A DNA stretch of 64,000 nt from Plasmopara viticola (GCA_001695595.3 MBPM02000014.1:496001-560000), one strand, 5' to 3'. Counted from the first letter of the stretch, positions 11,439-23,100 are shown. Numbers and translations: made by a program. The notes: generated by a model from the sequence alone, not told the origin.

Positions 11439-11732
11439 GAGGGACGCAAAAGCTTTCCATCGGGTGACGCTTCATTTGCGTAGTATCAGTACTTGTGCTG
11501 ATGGAACGCCGCTTTCCAAGACTTAGCACTTCTTCTTAAGTTTGAATAGTGAATGATACACAGCATAAAATCACTTCAACATTTTTCGACTGCAAATGCG
11601 CTGCAATCCATGCAATTAATAAACGATCGCCCTCATTCGTAGAGCTGACACCTCGGATTGTTTGAAGTAGCGTGAGGACCCATCACACGCCATATAGACA
11701 ATTGGCACCACAACGCGGACATGAAAGCGGGA
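11439..11732 (+). pseudogene. Decayed second copy of the PAP2 phosphatase
   Basis: At 11439-11483 one frame reads EGRKSFPSGDASFA and then a stop. The intact upstream gene has EGRKSFPSGHASFAFA, so the catalytic His of PSGH has become Asp. At 11682-11732 another stretch reads ITRHIDNWHHNADMKAG against ITRTIDNWHHYADILAG in the intact gene. The two blocks are in the same order and on the same strand as in the working gene, with unreadable sequence between. The flanks (about 11220-11440) show no clear coding remnant. This is a tandem duplicate under no selection. Exact ends cannot be set by eye. Confidence 0.85.
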
Positions 11733-11828
11733 AAGTTGGATTTCGTCATGAAACGAAATACTACAACCTTCACTACGTTACTTAATAGTTACTTTATTTT
11801 CTTTTATCCCTCACTATCAAATATAGAT

Positions 11829-11861
11829 ATGTCGAATGGCGCAAGAAGTTGTAGTGATTGA
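11829..11861 (+). promoter_or_regulatory. Short overlapping upstream ORF at the XPF start
   Basis: An ATG at 11829, seven bases before the XPF start codon and in another frame, opens a 10-codon frame that stops at TGA 11859-11861 inside the XPF coding region. If transcription starts upstream (an initiator-like CTCACTATCAAA lies at about 11811-11822), ribosomes meet this ATG first. Whether it is in the mRNA is unknown. Confidence 0.4.
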
Positions 11862-14736
11862 TCTCGCAAAAAATGGCGGAACCGATGCTGAGGTATCGTT
11901 GTTAGCAGCGCGTTGGCTACCTTACGAGCGACAAATTGTGGAAGATTTGTACGCACAGGACGGATTGCTGGTGCTGGGTCGCGGGCTTGGTCTTTTGCGC
12001 GTACTAGCAAGCTTCGTGCGTCTATTTTGCTCTGACCGCAGTCTCGTGTTGTGTCTGAACACTAACGAGCAGGCGGCGACAGTACGACGTTTGGTTCTAG
12101 CGCTAGGCCTAGATCGTCGTCTACTGCCGCGTGTGGTGGATGCCCGGAACAGTTTGAACGAGCGTCAGCAGATGTACAAGCGTGGCGGGGTCTTTTTCGT
12201 GACGGCACGAATTCTTGTGGTGGATTTGCTGTCTAATCACGTGGATCCCAGTAGCATTAGCGGGTTACTAGTAAATGATGCACATCGTGTGACAGAGACG
12301 TCACTCGAAGCTTTCATTGTTCGACTGTACCGTGAGCGCAATCGGGATGGCTTCATAAAGGGGTTTTGCGATGACAGCGTTGCTCTCTCGTTGGGCTTTA
12401 ATCGCGTTGAGCAAGTACTTAAGCATCTTTACGTGCGAAATGTATTCTTATATCCTCGATTTCATGTAGCCATCAATTCGTGTTTGGAGAAGCATCAGCC
12501 AGAAGTATATGAGATCGAGGTTGCGTTTTCATCGTCCATGAAAATCATGCAGGAAGCGCTTCTTGTGGCATTGGAAGCTACAGTCAAAGAGTTGCAACGC
12601 AGTACCAAAGCATTAGATGCTGCGGACCTAACGATGGACAAAGCTCTGGCTAAGTCATTCAGCCACTCTATTCGACGACAATTAGACCCGTTATGGCATA
12701 AACTGCCCGTTAAGACAAAGCAACTCGTCGGAGACTTGTCAACGTTGCGTCAATTACTGGCGTATCTTCCACGCTATGATGCTTTCTCATATTACTCTTT
12801 TTTAATGAGCTACCAAACCATGAACGGCCAGCAACGCTTTCCGTCGCCGTGGCTATTCACGGATGCTGCAGATCGACTGCTTACTGCAGCTAAAGGACGA
12901 TTGTATCAAATTGTGGATTCTAAGACCAAAGTGCCTATAAATCCTCGTCAGCTCACTTGTTCCAGTAAGTCAGGTTCAAATGATGGTGATAATGCTGAAT
13001 TGAAGCTTGTGCTGGAACACAATCCAAAATGGGACGCTCTGAATGAAATTTTGGATGAAGTACATGAGAAACAAATGAAGCTGCGAAAACAGAATACCGG
13101 TCAAGGGGCAGCTGGAGGAGCGAATGTCCTAATTATGGTCAAGGACGAGCGAACGTGTGCACAATTGCGTGAATTTTTGGGCTTAGGTGCTCAGGAAATG
13201 ATGCGACGGCGATTTGGTCATTATTTGCTGCAAAAGGAAGTTGCACTGAAGCAAAAAGGAGGCACGATGGCGTCAATAGGCTTAGAGCAGCGACTTTTGG
13301 TGCAGGCTGCAGCAAAGTTACGACTGGATGAACTTTATACTGAAAATGAGGCACCATCTGATACGTGTGCAAAGGGTAAGCCAAAGTCAAGCAAAATGAA
13401 GAAGCGTGGGCGAGTGGAATCGTCCAGACTAAGCTACAGTGATGTGCAGGCTCATTTCACAGAGGTTTCAAGCTTTGGCCTTTCAAAGGCTGAACTGGAG
13501 GCTATTTCCACAGCTCAAGAAAAGGTTGAGGGAGAAAGCAAACTCAAAATATCTAGTAATGGGCAACTTCGAAGCACATCCGGCCAAGATAGTCAACCAT
13601 TAGGCACGCCCAATTTAATGCTTGAGGTTGCAAACCCGTTAAACACCGTGGTACTGTGTACGTATGAGCAAGCCACACAGCACGGCTTTGGTGCTTCAGC
13701 TTTTCTAGATGACATTATGCCTTCTTGCATTATTCTTTACGATCCAGACATGGCCTTCATTCGTGAAGTAGAAGTTTTCCACGCATCGCACGTCACCCCG
13801 CTTGAAATTTATTTTGTAATGTACGATGAAAGTACAGAGCAGCAGTCGTATTTGAGCGAGATTCAACGTGAGAAACAAGCGTTTGACAAACTTATACATC
13901 AGAAAGCACATTTGATGATGCCTGCGAATGTATACGACTTGCCACTTCACATGAAGCTGCAACAACAGACTGTGGAGTATAGTATGGATACCCGAACAGG
14001 TGGCCGAGCCAAGTCTCATCGAGCTAGTATCAAAGTCGTCGTGGATGTTCGCGAGTTTCGTAGTGCATTACCATCCATGCTTCACAAAGAAGGTCTTTTC
14101 GTGCTCCCAGTAACACTTGAGATTGGGGACTACGTTTTGTCACCAAATATTTGTGTAGAGCGCAAAAGCGTTAGCGATCTCTTTGGCTCGTTGAACTCGG
14201 GGCGTTTGTTTAACCAGGCAGAAAGTATGCGACGCTTTTATAAAACACCCGTGCTACTGATAGAATTTACCCAAGGCAAGGCTTTTTCACTTCAAGATGT
14301 GTCCGACCTCGGGTCAGAAATCAATGCTTCTAATATTGTATCCAAGCTTACGTTGCTTATTTTACACTTCCCGTCGTTGAGAATCCTTTGGTCTCGCTCT
14401 CCACATGCAACAGTGGATCTCTTCAAGATCATTAAAAAGTATCAAGAGGAACCCGATATGGAAGCTGCAGCTGCACTAGGCAATGGCTTACCGATGGACG
14501 ACAGCGCTGCTAATTATAACAGTGGTGAGGGAGGTCTTTCATCAAAGTACTACAATGCGAGCGCGATTGATGTCTTGAAGAAGTTACCAGGTATCAATGA
14601 GACAAATTTCCGAAAGGTTTTAGCAAGCGTCACTAATCTCGCTGAGCTTAGTCGCCTACCATTCGATGAGGTTACGGAGCTGTTGGGCAAAGTAAACGGC
14701 AAAAAATTACATACGTTTTTTAACAGCACTGCATAG
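11836..14736 (+). CDS. XPF: XPF/ERCC4/Rad1 structure-specific DNA repair endonuclease, catalytic subunit
   Basis: One intronless 966-aa frame, close to the usual XPF length. The N-terminal ~650 residues match the degenerate SF2 helicase-like region: the start YERQIVEDLYAQDGLLVLG aligns with other XPF proteins, and no usable Walker A is visible. The ERCC4 nuclease domain follows. Its conserved Asp lies in VVDVREF at about 737, and the catalytic motif ERKSVSDLFGSL has its ERKxxxD at about 775-781. The C-terminus (about 910-965) carries the tandem helix-hairpin-helix (LKKLPGINETNF and the TNLAELSRLPFDEVTELLG helices) that binds the ERCC1 partner. The complex cuts the 5' side of lesions in nucleotide excision repair and processes crosslinks. 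A basic, low-complexity linker (KGKPKSSKMKKRGRVE) lies at about residues 513-528. All catalytic residues are present. The ERCC1 partner is not in the window. Confidence 0.97.
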   Translation: MAQEVVVIDLAKNGGTDAEVSLLAARWLPYERQIVEDLYAQDGLLVLGRGLGLLRVLASFVRLFCSDRSLVLCLNTNEQAATVRRLVLALGLDRRLLPRVVDARNSLNERQQMYKRGGVFFVTARILVVDLLSNHVDPSSISGLLVNDAHRVTETSLEAFIVRLYRERNRDGFIKGFCDDSVALSLGFNRVEQVLKHLYVRNVFLYPRFHVAINSCLEKHQPEVYEIEVAFSSSMKIMQEALLVALEATVKELQRSTKALDAADLTMDKALAKSFSHSIRRQLDPLWHKLPVKTKQLVGDLSTLRQLLAYLPRYDAFSYYSFLMSYQTMNGQQRFPSPWLFTDAADRLLTAAKGRLYQIVDSKTKVPINPRQLTCSSKSGSNDGDNAELKLVLEHNPKWDALNEILDEVHEKQMKLRKQNTGQGAAGGANVLIMVKDERTCAQLREFLGLGAQEMMRRRFGHYLLQKEVALKQKGGTMASIGLEQRLLVQAAAKLRLDELYTENEAPSDTCAKGKPKSSKMKKRGRVESSRLSYSDVQAHFTEVSSFGLSKAELEAISTAQEKVEGESKLKISSNGQLRSTSGQDSQPLGTPNLMLEVANPLNTVVLCTYEQATQHGFGASAFLDDIMPSCIILYDPDMAFIREVEVFHASHVTPLEIYFVMYDESTEQQSYLSEIQREKQAFDKLIHQKAHLMMPANVYDLPLHMKLQQQTVEYSMDTRTGGRAKSHRASIKVVVDVREFRSALPSMLHKEGLFVLPVTLEIGDYVLSPNICVERKSVSDLFGSLNSGRLFNQAESMRRFYKTPVLLIEFTQGKAFSLQDVSDLGSEINASNIVSKLTLLILHFPSLRILWSRSPHATVDLFKIIKKYQEEPDMEAAAALGNGLPMDDSAANYNSGEGGLSSKYYNASAIDVLKKLPGINETNFRKVLASVTNLAELSRLPFDEVTELLGKVNGKKLHTFFNSTA

Positions 14737-14834
14737 TAAGTGGAAATAAAGTGTTGTACTGATAGCACTACTGCCTTTGTTCGCACGCAACACGTGAACG
14801 AACAAGAAATGTTACGTCGCGACCACTTACCGGC

Positions 14835-15722
14835 TTAGAACTTAAAAACCTGCGAGGAGGTGTATTTAAGATCCTTGAGCAGACCTTGAAGCTCGCCCTG
14901 AGTCTTGTCCTTATCCTTATCACCCGATACGTGGTACATCATCGGCGGTGGGCCGCAGACGCACACGAGGTTGTCGTCCGATGGCTCTGGCATGAAGTTT
15001 TCGATCATTTCCTTGGAAATAAAACCCGAAAGGCCCTCCCATTTCGCAGACGGATTGCTGAGGACGTGAATTACAGACACTTGCGGGTAGAGATACATCA
15101 TGGCCTCTACTTCTTCACGCAGAATAATGTCCTCCTCCGAGACGCTGCAATAAATCAATGTGATCTTAGTGCAGTCCTCTGGATTGCGGCAAATGGTCTT
15201 GATCAGCTGCAGCATGGGAGTAATCCCGGAGCCACCAGCAATCATACCAATGCTTTTGTACTTGTTAGGGTAGTATTTGAACTTTGTGAATGGACCCTTC
15301 ATTTCAAGTGAGTCACCCTCCTCAAGATTCACGATGTGCTTACTCATTCTGCCCATGGGGTAGCCCTTGACCACGAGTTCCAAAAACCCTTTCTCCGCGT
15401 TCACGTTAGTAGGCGTGTAGGGCTTCGCAACCATCTTTCCGTTAACTCTAGCACGCGCCATTAGACAGCTAGGCGTAGGGATCCCCATCTCGTACTCGGG
15501 CGAGGGAAGGGCAAATGTAATTCGCTTAGTGTTGTGGTTCACTGTCTCCACCTTAGACACAGTGAAGGAGCGATACTCCTTGGGACTAAGCGCCACTTTG
15601 GAACCCTCTGACTCTTCACATTGCACCAGTAAGGATGAACTGAAATAGCTTGCGAGCGCAGCAATGCCAGCTGTCGCGAGTGCGCTGTGAGACAAGACTT
15701 TTGCCTTAGCAGGGAAGCGCAT
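14835..15722 (-). CDS. NADH-cytochrome b5 reductase, membrane-anchored (mitochondrial/ER type)
   Basis: The open frame runs from 15845 (336 codons), but the ATG at 15722 gives a 295-aa protein that starts MRFPAKAKV. It has a hydrophobic anchor (LATAGIAALASYF) directly after, which is the usual architecture. The longer form would leave only 24 bp to the divergent gene. The FAD domain has the PYTP block, preceded by Lys instead of the usual Arg. The NADH domain has GGSGITPM and CGPPPMM, and the chain ends in Phe, as is typical. The enzyme passes electrons from NADH to cytochrome b5 for lipid desaturation and related reactions, at the outer mitochondrial membrane or ER. No introns are needed. 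The ATG at 15740 is a second candidate start. Confidence 0.93.
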   Translation of the reverse strand: MRFPAKAKVLSHSALATAGIAALASYFSSSLLVQCEESEGSKVALSPKEYRSFTVSKVETVNHNTKRITFALPSPEYEMGIPTPSCLMARARVNGKMVAKPYTPTNVNAEKGFLELVVKGYPMGRMSKHIVNLEEGDSLEMKGPFTKFKYYPNKYKSIGMIAGGSGITPMLQLIKTICRNPEDCTKITLIYCSVSEEDIILREEVEAMMYLYPQVSVIHVLSNPSAKWEGLSGFISKEMIENFMPEPSDDNLVCVCGPPPMMYHVSGDKDKDKTQGELQGLLKDLKYTSSQVFKF

Positions 15723-15869
15723 AATTATCGTCGACCACATGAGAGGAATCGGAGAGACCACAATGAGGACTCGATACAACTTATAGCTTATAACGTTTGG
15801 GGTGAATTGATTGGATAAATCATGTGTAGTTTTTAACCCTAACATCGATGGTGTACCTTTACCGACATT
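15723..15869. promoter_or_regulatory. Divergent promoter interval between b5 reductase and DTW gene
   Basis: About 147 bp separate the preferred b5 reductase start (15722, minus) and the DTW start (15870, plus). The interval must hold both 5' ends. On the minus strand CTCATTGTGG, about 25-45 bases before the start, resembles the oomycete initiator. No TATA box is apparent. Confidence 0.4.
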
Positions 15870-16975
15870 ATGAGTACTAAGGTGCGGGCCGAGCAGGAGC
15901 CGAAGGCATGGCCACGGGTGCCATGTACGTCGTGTCAGCGCAGCTATAAATTTTATTGTCCTAAGTGCAATATCGCACTGGGTATCCCAGAGAATGTAAA
16001 GGTGCCAACGCTGAAGCTGCCTCTACAGGTACACGTATGGTTCCAAGACAAAATAAAAAAAAGCACAGCACCACACGCCAAGGTGCTAGCTCCGAAGGAC
16101 GTACGCATCATTCCATATCCTCTCGACAATAATTGTGGTGCGCTTCCAATCTACACACGGGAGAACGCGTTGGTAGTTTATCCATCGTTTGAGGCCCAGA
16201 CCCTGGACCAAATTAGCGCTGAAGACCTCCGAGACATCCGCACGCTCGTTTTTATTGACTGTCCGTGGCAGAAAGCTCCCGTGATTATAAATGACTCGGC
16301 AATTTCCAGCTTGCGTCGCGTGAAGCTAGCTCAGCCACCGAAGGAAAGTAACTTTTGGCGTTACCACAAGGCTGGAGCCGGCTGCGTCTCCACAATTGAA
16401 GGTTCGGATAAAAGTAGTGTGTTTCACTGGAAACAATAGTCTCATGGGATTTTTTAATGTTTGTTTTTGACCCAGCTATTCAGCTTATCTTGGAAGAGTA
16501 TACTGCTGCTGCGAAGAAGGCAGACATCGTATTGACGAATGGTCCAGAAACTATTCAATTTTCAGACCTTTTATTCTTTTTTAGACTTCAATTCTTGCGT
16601 ATCATCGAACATTTTGAAGACGGTGCAGACTTAACACGGAAGCCGCCGATGGACGCTTATGAAAAGGAGCGTCGACGTTTGATGTACAGTCAAAAGGAGA
16701 AGGGTAAAAGGCGGAAGCTAGAGAACAAGCTGCGAGCGTGGAATGCACGTTCCACTGCACTTTATGCCGGCGAAAAGCCCCCGGTCACAACTCAGAGCAA
16801 GCGCCACCGTCGTTGCTACAATTGCAAAAGCGACGACCACCAGTCGAAGGACTGTCTTCAGCCATGCCGCTACTGTAAACAGCTTGGCCATTTCAGCGCC
16901 AATTGCAGCATGAAACAGGCCGCTCACGAGCGCGAGATGAAGTTCCAGCAAACACCGCGCACGAAGGCCTTGTGA
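15870..16975 (+). CDS. DTW-domain tRNA-uridine aminocarboxypropyltransferase-like protein with two C-terminal CCHC zinc knuckles
   Basis: Two exons, 15870-16401 and 16476-16975, are joined across a 74-bp GT-AG intron to give 343 aa. The junction produces STIEAIQLILEEY, which matches the conserved DTW-family stretch (..TIEAI..). The N-terminus has a Cys4 ribbon at Cys19/22/30/33 (C-x2-C-x7-C-x2-C), as in DTWD1. The signature position reads DCPW at 120-123 where the family usually has D-x-T-W. FWRY (152-155) is present. DTWD1/TapT proteins add the acp group to uridines in tRNA. The unusual part is the C-terminus: after a basic segment come two perfect C-x2-C-x4-H-x4-C knuckles at about 291-304 and 308-321, which usually bind RNA or single-stranded DNA. 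Both exons are needed for either half to make sense, so the fusion appears real rather than two genes. Confidence 0.85.
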
Positions 16976-17119
16976 CCAATTTATAGTAATACATAATATG
17001 TACTTTAATACTTTGCTTATGACTATAGATTTGTATTGGTGCGATTTGCGCTCCCCTTTAAGTATGTATTTACTTGCAACCTCACCGCAAGCACGAAGGA
17101 AAAGCCGGGCGCCGCAGCC

Positions 17120-20100
17120 ATGGTGGAAAGCTTAACGCGCTACCTGCCGGGGCTGCGCAGTAGCAGCAGCAGTGTACGGCACCGTGCAGCGCAAAACTTA
17201 CGTCTCTATATTGAATCCGAGTCGCGCGATCTTTCTCATGGGCTCTACATGAAGTGGGTCACGGATATTAGTGCGCGGCTCATGCTGCTTTGCAATTCCA
17301 ACGAGAATGCCGATCGCATGGGTGGCATTGCTGCTATGGATGAGCTCGTGGAGCTCTTTATTGCCGAGCGAAATGATCAGACTATCATTGAGTTTGCGCA
17401 CTCGCTCACCAAAGTGTTTGAGAAGATCCCAAGTGCCGATCCACCCATGCTTCGCGTGGCGGCTAAAGCTTTGGGTCACATTGTATCCACAGGTGGTACT
17501 AGTCTCATTGAATTTGTAGAGGATTACCACGTAAAGCCGGCACTCGAGTGGCTCAAAAATGAGACGTTTCACGTGCGTCGCCACGCCGCCGTGATCATTC
17601 TCAAAGAGTTGGCTATCAACGCACCCTCCACTTCGTTCAGATACATGGAAAAGTACTTTGACTTTATCTGGAGTGCTTTCTGGGATTCGAAACTCGTGGT
17701 TCGAGTAAGTGCCAGTGAGTCACTACAGTCATGCTTTATGCTCATTCAGCAGCGCGAGTCGAACCGTAAAACGTCATGGTATAACCGGGCTTTGGATGAA
17801 GCTGAAAGCGCTTTTAAACGCAGTAGCTCGGATGCTACACACGGAGCACTCTTGATTCTTAATGAATTGCTACGCAATACTGGAGACTTTATGCACTCGC
17901 ACTACTCTCGTGCTTGTCGTTTGGTCTTCACTCACCAAGAACACAAAAGCGCTACTGTTCGCTCTGCTGTCATCAGTCTTTTTCCGCGTCTAGCCAAGTT
18001 TAATACGTCAGTGTTCGTCGAAAAGTGCTATCGACCGTGTATGAATCATTTGCTCGAAGTGCTTTTCTCAGCTACGACAACAACTCGCCCAGACGCTCTG
18101 TTGTCGATTGGAAAACTTTCTTTGGCGATTGGACCACTTTTGGCGAGAGACGAACAGGCTTTAATGGCCATTATGAATGGAATCAAAGGCGGATTGCAGG
18201 TGAGAAAGAAGGATTTTGATACCCATCGAGAGGCACTCGCTTGTCTGCGGATGCTGGCGGAAACGGTAGGTCCTGCGCTAATTCGAGTGGATCTAGAGTC
18301 TATGGTGGGACCACTCTTTCAAAACGACTTGGACTCATCCCTCGTAGAGACTTTGACGACGATCGTAAAAAAGATTCCGCCGATGAAGCCCGTTATTCAA
18401 CAAAAGTTATTCGATAGATTAAGCTCAATATTGCGCTCCAGACACAATGATTCAACGGGATCTGCCACAACTCCTACTAGTCGAAGACTAAAAACAACGT
18501 CCATTTCAGTGACGGGTGGAATGCTGTCAAATTTGTTTTATTCAGCCACGGGGGCAAAGACTAGTGGATCATCCGAAAATAATGCGTCGTCAACAGAAGC
18601 GTCGTCAGCTATTGCAATGCAGGCACTGGCATTGGAGACATTGGCAAACTTTGACTTTCAAGGCAACCGACTTATTCCAATTATGTCGTTTGTTCACGAA
18701 ACAGTGGTAAAATTTCTTGACCATGAAGTTGCAACGATTCGCAAAAGTGCGGCACTCACGTGTTGTAAGTTGCTACTACCGTTAGGTGAAGATCGAGGTG
18801 GAAGCACAACCATGACCTCGGCTGACTTTGCTCGCCCAGTTACTTCAGTGCTTGAACGATTGCTAACAGTGGGAATCGCAGATACTGAAGCGAGTATTCG
18901 ACTGCGCGTGTTGGCGTCGCTGGATTCACGGTTTGATCCGCTTTTAGCGTTAAACGATAATTTGCGATGTCTTTTTATTGCGCTAAACGATGAGGTCTTT
19001 AGCATTCGCCAAACGGCCATGTGTACGCTTGGGCGATTGACGCATCACAATCCATCCAATGCGCTTCCATCGCTTCGACAAACATTGGTTCAGCTTTTGG
19101 CTGAGTTAGAGTTCAGTGGAGATTCTCGGGGTAAAGAAGAAGGCGCTCTTTTAATCGGTTGTTTGCTGCGTTCAGCTTCACAGCTGGCTCAACCCTACGT
19201 GCTTCCCATTCTTCGTGTCTTAATGAAGAATTTGCGTGAAGACTCTGAGCGCCGGAGCCAAAGCCGAAGTACGATCAGCGTCAGCAAAGCGATCTTGGCG
19301 ACTTTAGGTGACTTGGCAGAGGTTGGAGCTCAAGAGCTGACACCATACCTCGGCCAGTTGTTGCCAGATGTGATTGACGAAATGCGAGATTCCAGCAATC
19401 CTCAGATCCTGCAAGTCGCTATTAAAACCCTTGGTCAACTCGTTTCATCGACTGGATATGTGGTCTTGCCGTATCACGAGTACCCAGAATTGCTGGACTT
19501 GCTGTGCCAAGCTTTGCAAAAATCCGGTGACGCTTTTGAGTCTCTGCGAGTTGAAGCTGGACGAACGCTTGGTGTCTTAGGAGCGTTAGACCCGTACAAT
19601 CTTCACCTTTTTCATTTGCAAAAGCAAGGCAAACTCACAGATGCCAAAAAAAAAGAGTTTCGGTCCAGCGCGTTTGCAATCGGTGCAGGAGGCGTGAATA
19701 ACTTGATGGGCATGACTACCCACCCTTCGGAAGCATCAGCACCAAACGCATATAAAGCGTATTCAAGTGGAGAAAATGTGACGACTCTCGGTATTCGAAT
19801 TGGCAATGGAAGCGGTAGACCTGGAGCACTTGACGGTAGCTGTGACGAAGACGCAGAACAACTTGAGCGGTCCCTCTTGCTCACACCAGCGCGAAAGATT
19901 GCAAAAAGTGAAAAGCAGACGAGTAGAAAGCTTACTAACATTATCTTGGAAGTCCCACCTGACGACATACTGCCATCAATGATCGCCGACTCGTCCCAAT
20001 ACTTCCCCACAGTCGCTATTAATGCATTGATCCGCATTTTGCTTGAGCCACGAAACTCCGTGCATTATCAGGGTACATTCATGGCAATTATGTACATCTG

Positions 20101-23100
20101 CAAAAGCCAACGCAAGCGCATGGGACAGCATTTGGACAAGATTGTTCCTGCATTTCTTTACGCCTTGGAAAAGGTGAATCGTTCTCTACGAAAGTTTCTA
20201 TTTGAACAACTTTGCGATCTGGTGCAAATTGTCGAGGAACAGATTCAGCCCCACTTGGACCACGTAGCTTTGCTTTCCATCGTAAACAGTTACTGGGATG
20301 ACCATCTCGAAGAAGTTCTCAATCTGGTAAAAAAATTAGCGAATTCACTCGGTGAAAATTTTCGTGTGTATCTTCCGGACCTCATCCCACAGATGCTGCG
20401 CGTAATACGTACGGAGCGTGACAATCATGCTCGGCCTCGGACCCTTTTAGTGCTAAAGACTGCCGTTTCGCTTGGACGATTGCTGGATGGGTATTTACAC
20501 TTGACTATTCCAGCTCTTGTAGCGCTTATACAGAGCGATGCTGATATCAATGCAAAAAAACAGGGTCTTGGCTCACTCGGTTCGCTAGTGAAAAAGCTTA
20601 ACGTGAGCGTATATGCATCAAAAATTATCCATATGCTGGCACGTGTCATTTCGGCGCAGCCAGAGATGGTATATCTTGCAATGGATTGCCTTTGTTGCAT
20701 GGTTTACACAATGGGCGACGACTATGCAATTTTTGTTCCTGTAATCAGCCAAGTTTTGGGTCGTCACACTTCCCGTTCCAATGACATTTTCGACCGATAC
20801 GATTTGCTAGTCTCGAAGATTTTGAAATATCAGCCGCTTCCAGTAGCCTCGTGGGCAACTGATCCACTAAAACTACGCGTTGACACGTCTAGGAACCGCA
20901 AAGACTCGGGAGTATCTGCGCAAGACGAGACGAAAAACCTTCCATGCGACCAAAAGAACTTGATGAAGGCGTGGGAGGCATCGCAGCGTAGTACAAAAGA
21001 AGATTGGAACGAATGGATTCTTGCATTTTCCGTGGAATTGCTTCGTGAATCCCCGTCGCCTGTTCTTCGTGCTTGCAAGGAGCTGGCATCGGTGTACCAG
21101 CCTTTGGCACGGGAGCTATTTAACGCTTCATTTGTGAGCGTGTGGCCCCATTTATCGTCTTTGACGCAAGACAACTTGATTCGGTCACTTGAAGCTGCAT
21201 TTCAATCACCAAATCTGCCTTCTGAGATCCTCCAAACGCTCTTGAACCTCGCAGAATTTATGGAGCACGACGACCAACCGCTTCCAATTGATATTCGGCT
21301 CCTTGGATCTCTGGCTGAAAAATGCCATTCGTTTGCAAAAGCACTCCACTACAAGGAGCTTGAATTTAACACGAATCCGAGCACCGATGGAATTCAAGCG
21401 CTAATTAGTATCAATTCAAAATTGAACCAGCCAGAAGCTGCGCGTGGTATTTTAAAGTACGCGCTGGAAAAGCTGCCAGGCATTGAAGTGAAAGCGTCGT
21501 GGCATGAAAAGCTCCTGCGATGGGACGATGCACTTGCGACGCACGATCGTGTCCTTCAAGATAATCCGAACAATGTAGAAGCCATCTTTGGTAAAATGCG
21601 CTGTTTGTGGGCGATTGGCGAGTGGTGCAAACTAAATGATCACGTTCAGGAGACTTGGTCGAAAATTTATGGTGAAGGTCAGGATTTAAAAGGTGAACAG
21701 ATTGACGGTGAGAAGCTGCTTGATGTGCCTCCGGCTCTCAAAAGAGAGTTGTGCAGCAGTGGTGCACGAGTAGCCTTTTCGCTGCAAAACTGGGGCAATA
21801 TATCAAAGTTTATAAACTCAGATATGGATGCTACTGAGTCGCATCTTTTCAAAGCAGTAGTGTCGATTCGACGAATGGAATTGGATGAGGCAATGAGCTC
21901 AATTGCTGATTGTCGTAAGGAGATGGACCCGACACTGCGCTCTCTTGTAAGCGAGAGTTATGCTAGAGCGTACATTCCGGTAGTTGTAAATTTGCAGATG
22001 CTTACGGAGCTGGAGGAAATCGTGGCCTATTTGAAAATGTTTGCTAACAAAAACAACGGGGAGCTTACGCTCCTGTCAGCGCCTACGTCAAACCCAGCGC
22101 CTACAACAATACCACGTCGCAAGCAAAGCATCAGCAGCCTGAACTTTGTGTCATCGTCTTCCTTTACTTCCTATGGACATGAAAAGCAAGCGGCACTGAA
22201 GAAACTGCAGACAATTTGGACACGGCGTATGCTAGGAGTGGAACGCAACATTCAAGTGTGGCAAAGTCTCATGCTGGTGCGATCACTTGTATTTGATCCA
22301 AGAGAAGACGTGGATATCTGGCTTAAGTATGCACGCTTGTGCCTCAAGTCGGGACATCTTAACCTCGCTGCCAGCGCACTTTGGCGTGTTGGAGCGCAAC
22401 CGTTTGTCCGCAGTGTAGAAAGAGATCCATACGCACCGATCCCAATCAATCTTGGAGGGAACGCTGGAGCTAGTCAGGGCTTTGCAAACGGTTTATTAAG
22501 TCTAGCAGACAGTGCAGCGCAGGATCCTCGCGTCGCCTTTAGCTACTTAAGACATTTGTGGGCAGAGAATCAAGAAGATGTGGCTTTGAAGCAAATGGAT
22601 TACTTCATTGAGGCTTTAGAACAACACGGGGATCCAACAAACGAGGATTTGCGAAAGTTACGAGTGCAAGTTTACATTCAGTTGGGTGAATGGCAAATGT
22701 CGCATTCAGAGCCACACAAACAAACGTATGATCACGTCCTTGAGTGTCTTGAGACAGCAACAACGCTGGACCCCACGAACGATCGTGCATGGCATGAGTG
22801 GGCCTTAATGAATTTTCGTGCGCTCGAAGCTACTATAAAGGAATCTGATCAAGGCGATCCAAAACGATATGCAGTTCGAGCCATTCAAGGCTTTTTTCGG
22901 TCCATCTCCTTTGGTCGTACAAGTTATGACGTAACTAAAGACGTTCTGCGCCTGCTGACGCTCTGGTTTACACAAGGCAATCGTAGCGATGTGCACAATG
23001 CCATGGTGGTGGGCTTCCAGGAAGCGTCTATCGACACGTGGCTCGATGTCATTCCACAGCTTATTGCACGTATCGATACGCCAAATCCGAATACGAGCGA

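Noticed and set aside
16457..16975. Separate zinc-knuckle gene starting at 16457
   Set aside because: That start lies inside the intron. Splicing 16402-16475 out restores the conserved DTW-family TIEAI segment across the junction.
17036..17119. N-terminal extension of TOR from a TTG codon
   Set aside because: The first ATG, about 84 bp downstream, starts the conserved protein; the upstream residues show no similarity to TOR, and TTG starts are not expected here.
18694..19020. Minus-strand frames inside TOR, XPF and NOC3
   Set aside because: Shadows of the coding strand, with no domain and no start context.
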